Positions 1 through 7,552 of a stretch of 58,852 bases of DNA are shown piece by piece. Origin of the DNA: Methylobacterium sp. B4 (GTDB lineage: Bacteria > Pseudomonadota > Alphaproteobacteria > Rhizobiales > Beijerinckiaceae). Location: assembly GCF_003201865.1 (NCBI RefSeq), contig NZ_QJJJ01000026.1, forward strand, positions 1-58,852. The letters are read 5' to 3'. The position numbers and the translations under genes are program-made. Below the pieces are notes generated by a model that ran no database searches, was not told the DNA's origin, and saw nothing but the letters and a program-made list of their open reading frames with translations. Each line of letters begins with the position of its first letter. Within the stretch, counting starts at the first letter, position 1.

Positions 1-60
1 GTGGGCGGCGGCCGGCGCGGTCAGCGCGAGCAGGGCGGTGAGGAGGGCGGTCCGTCTCAT
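1..60 (-). CDS. Partial exported protein, N-terminal signal peptide only
   Basis: The first twenty codons of a minus-strand gene that runs off the left edge. They encode a positively charged start (MRRTA), a leucine/alanine core and an AAAH end, which is a classical signal peptide. A histidine just after the cleavage region is typical of HupE/UreJ-type nickel or cobalt permeases, and a NikR-like gene is divergent, so a metal transporter is a reasonable guess. That identification is inference, because the mature protein lies outside the window. Confidence 0.6.
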   Translation of the reverse strand, partial: MRRTALLTALLALTAPAAAH

Positions 61-271
61 CGAAAAGGTGCTCCTGTTGCAAAGCCGTAGGTGAGGCCGG
101 CCTGCAGCGTCAGGCGCGGCTGCGGGCTGGTGAAGATCGCCGCGGCCGCGGCGGAGACCGACGAGCCGATGCCGGGAAGCAGGCCCTGGCAAGCCGCATC
201 CGGCGCCGATGGAGGCGGGATCGGCCGGCAGGGTGGGCATGACGCCCGACGGCGCCCTGGGGCTCATCCGG
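57..271 (-). pseudogene. Possible C-terminal gene remnant overlapping the partial exported gene
   Basis: An open minus-strand frame stops at 57-59 in an ATGA overlap with the start of the partial exported gene. Its last 35 or so codons look protein-like (alanine-rich stretch, then TLQAGLTYGF near the end). No ATG, GTG or TTG start lies between the stop and the previous in-frame stop near 272, apart from one CTG. It could be the tail of a decayed gene once coupled to the next one. It could also be chance in GC-rich DNA. Confidence 0.25.
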
Positions 272-283
272 ACCTTCGAACAA

Positions 284-317
284 GGAGTAGGCACAAGCTG
301 CGCATTTTTCATACTCC
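284..317. promoter_or_regulatory. Inverted repeat GGAGTA-N22-TACTCC, candidate operator
   Basis: Exact 6-bp arms at 284-289 and 312-317 in the 484-bp region between the divergent exported gene and the NikR-like gene. The right arm is part of TCATACTCC, which contains the TCATAC half-site of the classical NikR operator (GTATGA-N16-TCATAC). The left arm does not match GTATGA. It may be the operator of the divergent NikR-like protein. The rest of 61-544 shows nothing else I can name. Confidence 0.35.
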
Positions 318-544
318 TCGACGCCCCGACGCCGGCCGCCTGTCCCGTTTCACTGCAGATCCTCTCTCGGCCCGCGATGCCCGCGCGCCCGACCGATCGC
401 GGCGTGTTCAAGATCCGTGCCGGTCAAGGACGGAGACCGGACTTGCAGCGGCGCCGGGCCGGACCGAGACTATCCGCAGGGATGCCGAGCGAAACCCCGG
501 GACCACGCGCCCCGGCCGGAGCGCCGGCAGGGCCGGAGTTCTCC

Positions 545-1018
545 ATGCAGCGCATCACCATCGCCATCGATGACGACTTGGCCGCCGCGCTGGACGCCTA
601 CATCGACGGAACGGGAGCGGCGAGTCGCTCCGAGGCCATCCGCGACCTGATGCGGCGCGGCCTGTCCGCCCGGCCCGAGGCGCCGGTCGAGGCGCCGTGC
701 TTCGGCATCGTCAGTTATACGATCGACCAATCCGTGCGGACGCTTGCCACCCGGGTGCCGCAGGGCCGGCTCGACCGGCACGATCAGGCGGTCGCCTCCC
801 TGTCCGTCCCGCTCGACCACACGACCTCGGTCGACGTGACCGTGATGCGCGGCCCTGCGGGCGATGTCTCGGCCTATGCCGAGAGGCTGTTCCTTGAACG
901 CGGGGTCATGCACGGCACGCTCAACCTGATCCCCGTCGCCCACGACACGCATGTGCATGCGCACGAGGACGGCGCGGCCGGAACCCATACCCATCTGCGC
1001 GTCCGCAGCGGCTTCTGA
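545..1018 (+). CDS. NikR-like ribbon-helix-helix metalloregulator with altered metal site
   Basis: 157 residues. The N-terminal ribbon-helix-helix (MQRITIAIDDDL, then SRSEAIRDLMRRGL) is a very close match to NikR, and the C-terminal ACT-like domain keeps FGIVSYT, GDVSAYAERL and ERGVMHG. The start at 545 is set by homology to NikR; the frame is open further upstream but that part is not NikR-like. Aligned by eye to E. coli NikR, the four high-affinity nickel ligands (His76, His87, His89, Cys95) fall on Leu, Ser, Pro and Ser. The protein instead ends in a His-rich tail (HDTHVHAHED, THTH). It is probably a DNA-binding metal sensor with changed specificity or a relocated site. It is divergent from a likely exported metal-related gene. 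Confidence 0.8.
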   Translation: MQRITIAIDDDLAAALDAYIDGTGAASRSEAIRDLMRRGLSARPEAPVEAPCFGIVSYTIDQSVRTLATRVPQGRLDRHDQAVASLSVPLDHTTSVDVTVMRGPAGDVSAYAERLFLERGVMHGTLNLIPVAHDTHVHAHEDGAAGTHTHLRVRSGF

Positions 1019-1117
1019 CGGCTCGCGCCCGACGGCCTTCCCAGCTCGAGTTATCGGCCGCGTCCCCCGCGGGTGCCGACAGGTTGCGGGCCCAGGCTTG
1101 TCCGACCATGTCAAAAT

Positions 1118-1133
1118 AGATAGCATACTATCT
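1118..1133. promoter_or_regulatory. Palindrome AGATAG-CATA-CTATCT, likely MarR operator
   Basis: A perfect 6-bp-arm palindrome with a 4-bp centre lies 55 bp upstream of the MarR start, in a short AT-rich patch of otherwise GC-rich sequence. Size and position fit an autoregulatory MarR site controlling the efflux operon. The regulator assignment is inference from position. Confidence 0.55.
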
Positions 1134-1188
1134 TTATGGCCGTGTCGCCGTCGGAAACGTTCCTCATCATCGCTGCGGGAAGAATGCG

Positions 1189-1671
1189 TTGGCCGCCAAG
1201 GACCGGACCCGGCTGCATCGGGACTTCACCCAGACCCTCCTTCTCACGGGGCGTCAGTGGCGCCGCCTCGCCGACACGGCAACGGATGCGCACGGCATCT
1301 CCGACGCCGCCGCCCTGCCGCTGGTGATGATCCGGCGCATGGCGGGCGAGCCCCGCCAGAACGCCCTGGCCGAGGCGATCGGCATCGAGGGGCCGTCGCT
1401 GGTGCGCCTGCTCGACGGGCTTTGCGCGGCGGGGCTGGTCCAGCGGCAGGCGGATGCGACCGACCGGCGGGCCAAGGTGCTGAGCCTGACGCCGGCCGGA
1501 GAGGCGGTCGTCGCGAAGATCGAGGCCGATCTCGACCGGTTGCGGGAGCGCGTCTTCGCGGGGGTGAGCGAGGCCGACCTGGAGGCCGGCCTGCGGGTTT
1601 TCCAGGCCGTGCAGGATTTCGGCCGCGACGCGCCCGCGGCCGAGCCCTCGAACGGGGAGGCCCACGCGTGA
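1189..1671 (+). CDS. MarR-family transcriptional regulator of efflux operon
   Basis: 160 residues with the winged-helix pattern of MarR: a recognition helix region around SLVRLLDGLCAAGLVQRQ and the wing motif DRRAKVLSLTPAG. I take the TTG start at 1189, preceded by GGGAAGAA. The stop overlaps the GTG start of the FUSC gene (GTGA), so the two are translationally coupled. MarR genes next to AaeB-type pumps usually repress the pump and respond to aromatic acids, which is the likely role here. The effector is unknown. Confidence 0.85.
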   Translation: MAAKDRTRLHRDFTQTLLLTGRQWRRLADTATDAHGISDAAALPLVMIRRMAGEPRQNALAEAIGIEGPSLVRLLDGLCAAGLVQRQADATDRRAKVLSLTPAGEAVVAKIEADLDRLRERVFAGVSEADLEAGLRVFQAVQDFGRDAPAAEPSNGEAHA

Positions 1672-3707
1672 CGCTTCCCGGCTGGCGCGACTGGGTCTTC
1701 TCGATCAAGACCTTCGGGGCCGGGATGCTGGCCCTGTACCTCGCCTTCTGGATCGACCTACCCAAGCCCTATTGGGCGCTCGGCACCGTCTACATCACCA
1801 GCCAGGTGCTGGCGGGCGCCACCCGCTCCAAGGCGCTCTACCGGGTTCTCGGCACCCTGCTCGGCGCGGTGGTAACGGTCGTCCTCGTGCCCAACCTCGC
1901 GAATGCGCCGGAACTGCTGACCGTCGCCATCGCGCTCTGGGTCGCCGTCTGCCTGTACTTCTCGCTGCTCGACCGCACGCCGCGCAGCTACCTGATGATG
2001 CTCGGCGGCTACACGGCCGCGCTGATCGGCTTCCCGAGCGTCGGCGACCCCTCGGCGATGTTCGACACCGCCATGGCGCGGGCGGAGGAGATCACCCTCG
2101 GCATCCTCTGCGCCGGCCTCGTCAACACGATCGTACTGCCCCGCTCCGTCGCGCCGGTGATCGTGGGCCGGCTGGACGCTTGGCTGCGCGATGCGCGCGG
2201 CTGGGTCGTGGACGTCCTCGGCCGCGCCCGCACCACCGAGGACAGTCAGGCCAAGCGCCTGCGGCTGGCGTCGGATGCCGTCGCCTTCGACGCCCTGGCG
2301 ACGCCCCTGCGCTACGACATGACCGGGGCGGAGCGCTCGGTCGAGGCCATGGCGACTTTGCGCCAGCACATGCTGATGTTCCTGCCCATCGCCTCGGCGA
2401 TCGCCGACCGCATCGGCATGCTGGAGCGGACGGGAGCGCTGCCGCAGCGGCTGCGCAGCCTCCTCGACGACATGGCGGCGTGGCTCACCTCCGGCACCAC
2501 CGATCCGGTCGAGGCCGCGCGCCTGAAGGCGCGGGCGAGCGAGACCGAGCCGGGCCTCGGAGAGCGGGCCTCCTGGGACGATCTCGTGCGCGCGAGCCTC
2601 CTGGCGCGCCTGCGCGACTTCATCGACCTGCGCCAGGACGCCCGCCTGCTCCAGCGCCACATCGCCGACGGTACGCCCGTCACCGAGACGCTCGCCTTCC
2701 GCTACACCGCGGCGGCGCGCACGATCCGCCATCGCGACCACGGCATGGCACTCCTGTCCGGGATCGGCGCGTTCCTTTCCATCCTGCTCACCTGCGCGAT
2801 CTGGATCGCGACCGGCTGGCCCGACGGGGCCGGCGCGCCGATGATGGCGGCGGTCGGGTGCAGCTTCTTCGCCGCACAGGACGACCCGGCGCCTTTCATC
2901 GTCGGCTTCGCCAATTCGGCCATCGTCGGTGCGCTGGGCGCGGGCGCCTACCTGTTCGCGGTTCTGCCGCTCGCCACCACCTTCGAGATGCTGACCCTGG
3001 CGCTGGCACCCGGCCTGCTGCTCTGCGGGGTGTTCATGACCCAGTCGCGCACGGCGCCGATGGCCATGGGCGCGGCGGTCAACGGCTCGGCGATGATCGC
3101 GCTGCAGGGCAGCTACACGGGCGACTTCGCCGCCTTCACCAACTCCTCCATTGCCGTCATCCTCGGGATGTGGTCGGCCGCCCTGGTCACGCGCCTCGTC
3201 CGCTCGGTCGGGGCCGGCTGGTCGGCCCGGCGCCTGCGCGCCGTCAACCGCCGCAGCCTCGCCGAGGCCGCGGAGCGGCGCGGCGCGCAAGACGGTCTCG
3301 AGCTCGCCGCGCTCATGCTCGACCGCCTGGGCCTGATCGCGCCGCGCCTCACGGCCCTGCCGCCGGACGACGCGGAATGGACCGCCGACCTCCTCGCCGA
3401 GGTCCGCGTCGGCATCAATCTGGTCGAACTGCGCCGCGACCGGCGGCAGCTCTCAGGCCCGGCAAGGGCGGCGGTCGAGGCACTGCTGGCCGCCCTGGCG
3501 CGCCATTTCAGGAGCGCCGCCGCCCCGCCGCCCGACCTTCTGGACACCATCGATGCGAGCCTCGACGCGGTCTCGGCCGATGCCCGGGAGGCGCCCGGCC
3601 GAGCCGCGCTCATGGGCCTCGTCGGCATCCGCCGGGGCCTGTTCCCGGACGCCGCTCCCTACCGGGCCTCCACGCCCTCGATCCCCAACGCGGAGCTCGC
3701 GGCATGA
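1668..3707 (+). CDS. FUSC-family inner-membrane exporter (AaeB-like)
   Basis: 679 residues from a GTG start with GGGGAGG just upstream, overlapping marR by 4 bp. The protein has two membrane blocks, at about residues 10-160 and 350-500, each followed by a long soluble helical region. This is the duplicated FUSC architecture of the p-hydroxybenzoate efflux protein AaeB. Next to DUF1656 and HlyD genes it should form the inner-membrane channel of a three-component pump for aromatic or other weak acids. The substrate cannot be read from the sequence. Confidence 0.85.
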   Translation: MTLPGWRDWVFSIKTFGAGMLALYLAFWIDLPKPYWALGTVYITSQVLAGATRSKALYRVLGTLLGAVVTVVLVPNLANAPELLTVAIALWVAVCLYFSLLDRTPRSYLMMLGGYTAALIGFPSVGDPSAMFDTAMARAEEITLGILCAGLVNTIVLPRSVAPVIVGRLDAWLRDARGWVVDVLGRARTTEDSQAKRLRLASDAVAFDALATPLRYDMTGAERSVEAMATLRQHMLMFLPIASAIADRIGMLERTGALPQRLRSLLDDMAAWLTSGTTDPVEAARLKARASETEPGLGERASWDDLVRASLLARLRDFIDLRQDARLLQRHIADGTPVTETLAFRYTAAARTIRHRDHGMALLSGIGAFLSILLTCAIWIATGWPDGAGAPMMAAVGCSFFAAQDDPAPFIVGFANSAIVGALGAGAYLFAVLPLATTFEMLTLALAPGLLLCGVFMTQSRTAPMAMGAAVNGSAMIALQGSYTGDFAAFTNSSIAVILGMWSAALVTRLVRSVGAGWSARRLRAVNRRSLAEAAERRGAQDGLELAALMLDRLGLIAPRLTALPPDDAEWTADLLAEVRVGINLVELRRDRRQLSGPARAAVEALLAALARHFRSAAAPPPDLLDTIDASLDAVSADAREAPGRAALMGLVGIRRGLFPDAAPYRASTPSIPNAELAA

Positions 3708-3913
3708 CGGGCGAGTTCGATCTCTACGGCGTCTTCGTGCCGAGCCTCGCGGCCTGGATGCTGCTCGCCCTCCTGATCAGCCTTCCCCTGCGGCGGCTCC
3801 TGGCCTGGAGCGGCTTCTACCGCTTGGTCTGGCACCGACCGCTCTTCGATCTCGCCCTCTACGTGGTGCTTCTCGGAGCCGTGGTTTCGGTCGCGGTTCC
3901 CCTCACCTCGTGA
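3704..3913 (+). CDS. DUF1656 small membrane protein (AaeX-like)
   Basis: 69 residues with two hydrophobic segments (around AAWMLLALLISL and LALYVVLLGAVVSV) and a basic loop between them. The start overlaps the FUSC stop as ATGA. DUF1656 proteins almost always sit between a FUSC protein and a HlyD-type adaptor, as AaeX does. It is an inner-membrane accessory subunit of unknown exact function. Confidence 0.85.
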   Translation: MTGEFDLYGVFVPSLAAWMLLALLISLPLRRLLAWSGFYRLVWHRPLFDLALYVVLLGAVVSVAVPLTS

Positions 3914-3961
3914 AGACCCGGCCCTTCCGCGCCCGCCGTCCCGTCGTTCGGACCTCTTCCC

Positions 3962-4906
3962 ATGCCCCGGTTCCTCGCCCCCTCGTTCCGCCTTCTCGTC
4001 ACGCTCGGGATGGTCGCGGCCGCCGTCGTCGTCGGCCTCGCGCTGTGGGACTACTACATGGACGCCCCCTGGACCCGGGACGGGCGCGTGCGGGCCGACG
4101 TGGTGCCGGTGGCCCCCGACGTCTCGGGCCTCGTCACGGAAGTCCTCGTCTCAGACAACCAAGTGGTGACGCGCGGCGACGTGCTGTTCCGGATCGACCC
4201 GGAGCGCTTCGCCCTGGCCCTGCGGCAGGCCGAGGCGATGCTGGAGGGCAAGCGGGCGAGCGCCGAGCAGGCCTCGGCCGATTACGCCCGCTATTCGAAG
4301 CTGAGCGACGCCGCCGTGTCGCAGCAGCGGGTCGAGGCGGCCCGGGCCACCGATCTGGAGGCCAAGGCGGCCTACGATCAGGCGGCGGCCGACCGGGATC
4401 TGGCGAGGCTCAACCTCGAACGCTCGGCGGTGAAGGCCTCGGTCAACGGGCGCATCACCAACATGGAGCTTCGGCCCGGCGCCTACGTCACCACCGGCCG
4501 CGGCGTGATGGCGCTCATCGACAGCGACACGCTCCGGGTCGAGGGCTATTTCGAGGAGACGAAGCTGCCGCGCATCCATGTCGGCGACCGGGCGCGCATC
4601 CGGCTGATGGGCGAGGACGCCACGCTGGAGGGCCATGTCGAGAGCATCGCCGGCGGCATCGAGGATCGGGAGCGCAGCGCCGGCTCCAACCTGCTGGCCA
4701 GCGTGAACCCGACCTTCGCCTGGGTGCGGCTGGCGCAGCGCATCCCCGTCCGGATCAAGCTGACGGCGGTCCCCGATCGCCTGCGGCTGGTCTCGGGCCG
4801 CACCGCGACGGTTGCGGTCGAGCCCGAGGGCGAGACGCCGCATTTCGACCTGTTCCGGTTCTGGCGCGGGGGCCCGTCCGCCGCTCCGAGCGGCAACGGG
4901 CGCTGA
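3962..4906 (+). CDS. HlyD-family periplasmic adaptor (AaeA-like)
   Basis: 314 residues with an N-terminal membrane anchor (about 8-30), then AaeA-like DAPWTRDGRVRADVV. A lipoyl half-motif, an alpha-helical hairpin rich in Ala/Glu (about 85-160) and the second half (VNGRITNMELRPGAYV) follow. A beta-barrel domain makes up the remainder. It begins 48 bp after the DUF1656 gene on the same strand and is the membrane-fusion subunit linking the FUSC pump to the outer membrane. No outer-membrane channel gene is present here. Confidence 0.85.
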   Translation: MPRFLAPSFRLLVTLGMVAAAVVVGLALWDYYMDAPWTRDGRVRADVVPVAPDVSGLVTEVLVSDNQVVTRGDVLFRIDPERFALALRQAEAMLEGKRASAEQASADYARYSKLSDAAVSQQRVEAARATDLEAKAAYDQAAADRDLARLNLERSAVKASVNGRITNMELRPGAYVTTGRGVMALIDSDTLRVEGYFEETKLPRIHVGDRARIRLMGEDATLEGHVESIAGGIEDRERSAGSNLLASVNPTFAWVRLAQRIPVRIKLTAVPDRLRLVSGRTATVAVEPEGETPHFDLFRFWRGGPSAAPSGNGR

Positions 4907-4910
4907 GGGT

Positions 4911-4931
4911 CGGGCGTCCTCGCGACGCCCG
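4911..4931 (+). terminator. Stem-loop after efflux operon
   Basis: Arms CGGGCGTC (4911-4918) and GACGCCCG (4924-4931) with a 5-nt loop, just past the HlyD stop. There is no T-tract, so it may be a transcript-stabilising hairpin rather than a strong intrinsic terminator. It lies between convergent genes. Confidence 0.45.
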
Positions 4932-5058
4932 CGGCCGCCCGTCGATTTCGCGCGATCCTCGGCCGGGAGACCCACCCTGAGCCCCTCGACCAAGAACCCA
5001 ACGACGGCCCGGGCAGCGTCCTCGCCCGCGGGCCGAGCGGGCACCGCCCTGCCGCCCG

Positions 5059-5688
5059 TCAGCCTTGCGGGAGACCGGACCGGGGGCGGTAGCGCGGCAG
5101 CGCCCAGCCGAAGCGGAGCGAGGCGGCACGCACGGCGAGGCACACCAGGAAGCCGAGACCGAGCGCGAGGTCCCGCTCCGCGCCCAGGGCCGTCAGCGCC
5201 ACGAAGCTGCCCGCGCCGGCCCCTGCGGCCGAGGCGTAGATCTCGCGGCTGAGGATCACCGGGCTCTCGCCGCCGAGCAGGTCGCGGACCACGCCCCCGA
5301 AGGTGGCGGTGACGACGCCCATGACGACGGCCACCGTGGCGCTCGCCCCCGCCTGCAGCGCCCGCTCCGCGCCCGCCACCGCGAACAGCGCGAGGCCCAG
5401 GGCGTCGAGCCAGATCAAGAATCGGTAGCGGGATTGCGGGATGTGCGCCGCGAAGAAGACGAGGCACGAGACGAGCAGGCAGGCCAGCAGGTAGCTCGGC
5501 TCGCGGGTCCAGAACACCGGCGCGCCGAGCAGCAGGTCGCGGATCGTTCCGCCACCGATGCCCGTCGCCGTGCCCAGAACGGCAAAGCCGACGAAGTCCA
5601 TCTCCTTGCGGGAAGCGACGAGGGCTCCCGTGACCGTGAAAACGATCACGCCGAGCCAGTCCAGGGTCGCTGTTGCGGTCTCGAACAT
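5059..5688 (-). CDS. UPF0126/TRIC-domain membrane protein, possible glycine transporter
   Basis: 209 residues, seven predicted hydrophobic segments, and two glycine-rich repeats GIGGGTIRDLLLG and ATFGGVVRDLLGG that define the duplicated UPF0126 (YicG/YadS) fold. Members are structurally trimeric cation-channel-like (TRIC). From memory, mutant-fitness work has implicated members of this family in glycine uptake. It starts only 12 bp after the L,D-transpeptidase gene on the same strand, so it should share that transcript, whose leader carries a glycine riboswitch. That context favours glycine transport over ion conduction; this is inference. Confidence 0.85.
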   Translation of the reverse strand: MFETATATLDWLGVIVFTVTGALVASRKEMDFVGFAVLGTATGIGGGTIRDLLLGAPVFWTREPSYLLACLLVSCLVFFAAHIPQSRYRFLIWLDALGLALFAVAGAERALQAGASATVAVVMGVVTATFGGVVRDLLGGESPVILSREIYASAAGAGAGSFVALTALGAERDLALGLGFLVCLAVRAASLRFGWALPRYRPRSGLPQG

Positions 5689-5700
5689 CGCACGGATTCT

Positions 5701-6435
5701 TTATTGGAAGAGCAGGACTTGATTGTCGGCGCGGGGGCGCTCGTCCCACTCGCGCTGCACCATCACCTCGGGCTGGGAGGTCTTCACGACGACCGTCGTG
5801 CCGAGGGGCACACGCCCGTGGAGATCGAGGATATCCTCGTTGAGGAGCCGGATGCAGCCCGAGGAGTCCGTTCCGCCCACGGTCCAGGGCTCGTTGGTGC
5901 CGTGGATGCGATAGAGGGTGTCGCGCTCGCCCTGGTAGAGATAGAGGGCCCGGCAACCGAGCGGGTTGTTCACTCCCGGCTCGACGTAGCGGGGGAGATC
6001 GGGCCGGCGCTTCAGCATGGCCGGCGTGGGCCGCCAGCCCGGCCATTTCGCCTTGCGCCGAACCACCGCGATGCCCGACCATGTGAAGCCGGCCCGCCCG
6101 ACCCCGATGCCGTAGCGGATCGCGGTCCTGCCCTCCCGCACGAGGTAGAGGAAGCGCTCGTGCGTATCGATGACCACGACCCCGGCTCGCTCCGGCCCGT
6201 CGTAATCGACGCGTTGCTTGCGGAACTCCGGCGGCACGAGCGCCAGATCGACCTTGGGGATGTTGAAGGGCTCGTCCGGGATCTCGCCGATATACCAATC
6301 CTCGCGGTTCGAAGCCGGAGCGACGGGCTCAGGCGCCTTCGGCGCTGCGGGCTCGGTGTCCCAGAAGAACGCCTGCGCGCGGCCGGGGGCCAGGACGGCC
6401 GCGGCGAGGAGAAGGGATCGACGGGTGGGCAACAT
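5701..6435 (-). CDS. L,D-transpeptidase (YkuD), exported
   Basis: 244 residues. The start at 6435 (MLPTRRSLLLAAAVLAPG) gives a signal peptide ending near AQA at residues 20-22; the frame stays open upstream but that part is not signal-like. The YkuD catalytic region is at about 85-230, with His178 in YRIHGTN and the nucleophile Cys194 in SSGCIRL. The usual motif is SHGC, so the residue before Gly-Cys is Ser rather than His, a tolerated variant. The enzyme would form 3-3 cross-links in peptidoglycan or attach proteins to it. It is the first gene downstream of the tandem glycine riboswitch. Confidence 0.88.
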   Translation of the reverse strand: MLPTRRSLLLAAAVLAPGRAQAFFWDTEPAAPKAPEPVAPASNREDWYIGEIPDEPFNIPKVDLALVPPEFRKQRVDYDGPERAGVVVIDTHERFLYLVREGRTAIRYGIGVGRAGFTWSGIAVVRRKAKWPGWRPTPAMLKRRPDLPRYVEPGVNNPLGCRALYLYQGERDTLYRIHGTNEPWTVGGTDSSGCIRLLNEDILDLHGRVPLGTTVVVKTSQPEVMVQREWDERPRADNQVLLFQ

Positions 6436-6573
6436 CGGATGACATCCAGGCTGGTTTTGGGGGCAGGCTGCGTTCGTGGGGACGGCGCGCGCCGCCGCGC
6501 CGCGGCACGCCAAGGGCACGCATCGACGGGTCGGCTCGCGGCACGGGCCGGCGTTCGGGCAAGGTGAGGCGGA

Positions 6574-6595
6574 CGCGAGCCGAGCGAGGCTCGCG
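6574..6595 (-). terminator. Stem-loop between glycine riboswitch and L,D-transpeptidase
   Basis: Perfect 8-bp arms CGCGAGCC (6574-6581) and GGCTCGCG (6588-6595) around a 6-nt loop, on the leader between aptamer and gene. No uridine tract follows, so it is not a canonical terminator. It could act as an attenuator or as an RNA stability element. Confidence 0.35.
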
Positions 6596-6607
6596 GCGGG
6601 GCGGACG

Positions 6608-6622
6608 TTAAGAGGGTGTCAT
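6608..6622 (-). other. Four-residue mini-ORF with strong Shine-Dalgarno
   Basis: ATG ACA CCC TCT TAA, preceded by GGAGG at 6631-6635 at good spacing, just downstream of the second glycine aptamer. It could be a regulatory leader ORF. It could also be the truncated start of a lost gcvT-type gene, or chance. Nothing in the sequence decides. Confidence 0.35.
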
Positions 6623-6667
6623 CGTGCAGACCTCCGAGGACGCATCGCGTGCGGCGTGCACGCAGAG

Positions 6668-6855
6668 CCCCCTCTGTCATCGGCCTGAGAGTTTCGCCTG
6701 AGCCTCGAAGGCTTGCGGCTTACACCATCGGCGGGAGCGCGCGCTCCGCTTTCCAGAGTGTCGAACGAACGAGCGGTCCGGGTGCCTGAGAGTTTCCGGG
6801 GCGGTTGCTCCTTCGGCGGCCGGTTCGCACCGGCTCTCTCCCGCTCGTCGATACC
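6668..6855 (-). promoter_or_regulatory. Tandem glycine riboswitch
   Basis: Read on the minus strand, aptamer 1 (about 6855-6775) contains GGGAGAGAGCCGG, GCCGAAGGAGCAA and AACTCTCAGGCACC. A short linker leads to aptamer 2 (about 6768-6668), with CACTCTGGAAAGCGG, CCGATGGTGTAAGCCG and GAAACTCTCAGGCCGATG. These are the conserved cores of the two-aptamer glycine riboswitch, with the P1-closing pairs and the ACTCTCAGG element in both halves. The next gene on the strand is not glycine cleavage but the L,D-transpeptidase, about 230 nt away, then UPF0126/TRIC. Confidence 0.92.
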
Positions 6856-7096
6856 CCCAACTTGGCCGCTCGTTTGAGGCCGAATTGTGGGAACGGCCGT
6901 ATTATTCGTTAGCTTGCGATCAAATAAGTGCGCCATCGCACGATGGCGCCCGACAGCCGGGCTTCGAACGCTTGTGCTCTGTCTTTCAGATCGCTTCCAT
7001 CGGCACGGTCCGTTGGATCGAAGACTGACGGTCGGCCTTGGTAGGGGTCGGGAAGACCCGCCCTCGCACTGCCGCCCTCCCCAAGCGATCAGGGCC

Positions 7097-7330
7097 CTCT
7101 GCTCGCCGCCTCGCTCGACCTCGCGACCCTATGGGTGGCCGTCCCCGGCCATCTCGCCGGCAACGCGGTGGTCGCGGCGCTCGCCACTGCCGACGCGGGC
7201 GACGATGGCCGGCTGGGTCGATCCCGGCAGCGGCCCTCCCACCGAGCGCCACATCGCGCGCGGGCTGGTCGTGGTCTCGATGGTGGCCCTGAGTCTCGGG
7301 GGCGATGCGCGCAGCGTCGCGCGGACTAGA
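7097..7330 (+). pseudogene. Possible frameshifted gene fragment, unrecognised
   Basis: Two overlapping frames each look protein-like. One reads LLAASLDLATLWVAVPGHLA and on through an alanine/valine-rich helix. Near 7190-7200 another frame takes over with PGSGPPTERHIARGLVV and ends near a TAG at 7327-7329. Joined by one frameshift they make a hydrophobic segment of about 75 residues with no clean start. I do not recognise a family. The remaining intergenic DNA from 6870 to 7475 shows nothing else I can name. Confidence 0.25.
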
Positions 7331-7475
7331 TCCCGCATCGTCCTCGCGGTCGTGTCCTCGGAAGGTGTTCTAGGAGGCGCCGCGGAACCCCAAAACACCG
7401 CCCCTTCCGCTCGAAGCTGGTCGATAACGATCGCGTGTGTGGTGCAAGTATACCAGCGAAACTCGCACTTTGCCT

Positions 7476-7500
7476 GGAACTCGCTTGCGCACAGCCCGTT
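7476..7500 (+). promoter_or_regulatory. EcfG-type general-stress promoter GGAAC-N16-CGTT
   Basis: GGAAC at 7476-7480 and CGTT at 7497-7500 with exactly 16 bp between. This is the consensus used by the EcfG/SigT sigma factors of the alphaproteobacterial PhyR general stress response. It lies about 50 bp upstream of the PAS-LuxR start. Spacing and both elements match; use in vivo is inference. Confidence 0.6.
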
Positions 7501-7552
7501 AGTGGCCCGCTGTCGCACCGGCAGTAACAAAGATTAAGGGCCGTTCCGAGCC

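Noticed and set aside
1758..3290. 510-codon open frame antisense to the FUSC gene
   Set aside because: Composition is Arg/Gly/Ala/Asp-rich and family-less. The plus-strand frame encodes a clear membrane protein.
4151..6298. 715-codon minus-strand frame across the HlyD, TRIC and L,D-transpeptidase genes
   Set aside because: It crosses real genes in other frames and on both strands and has no domain resemblance; a GC-bias shadow.
6012..6680. Minus-strand frame starting inside the glycine riboswitch
   Set aside because: Its product has no signal or domain and overlaps the transpeptidase in another frame.
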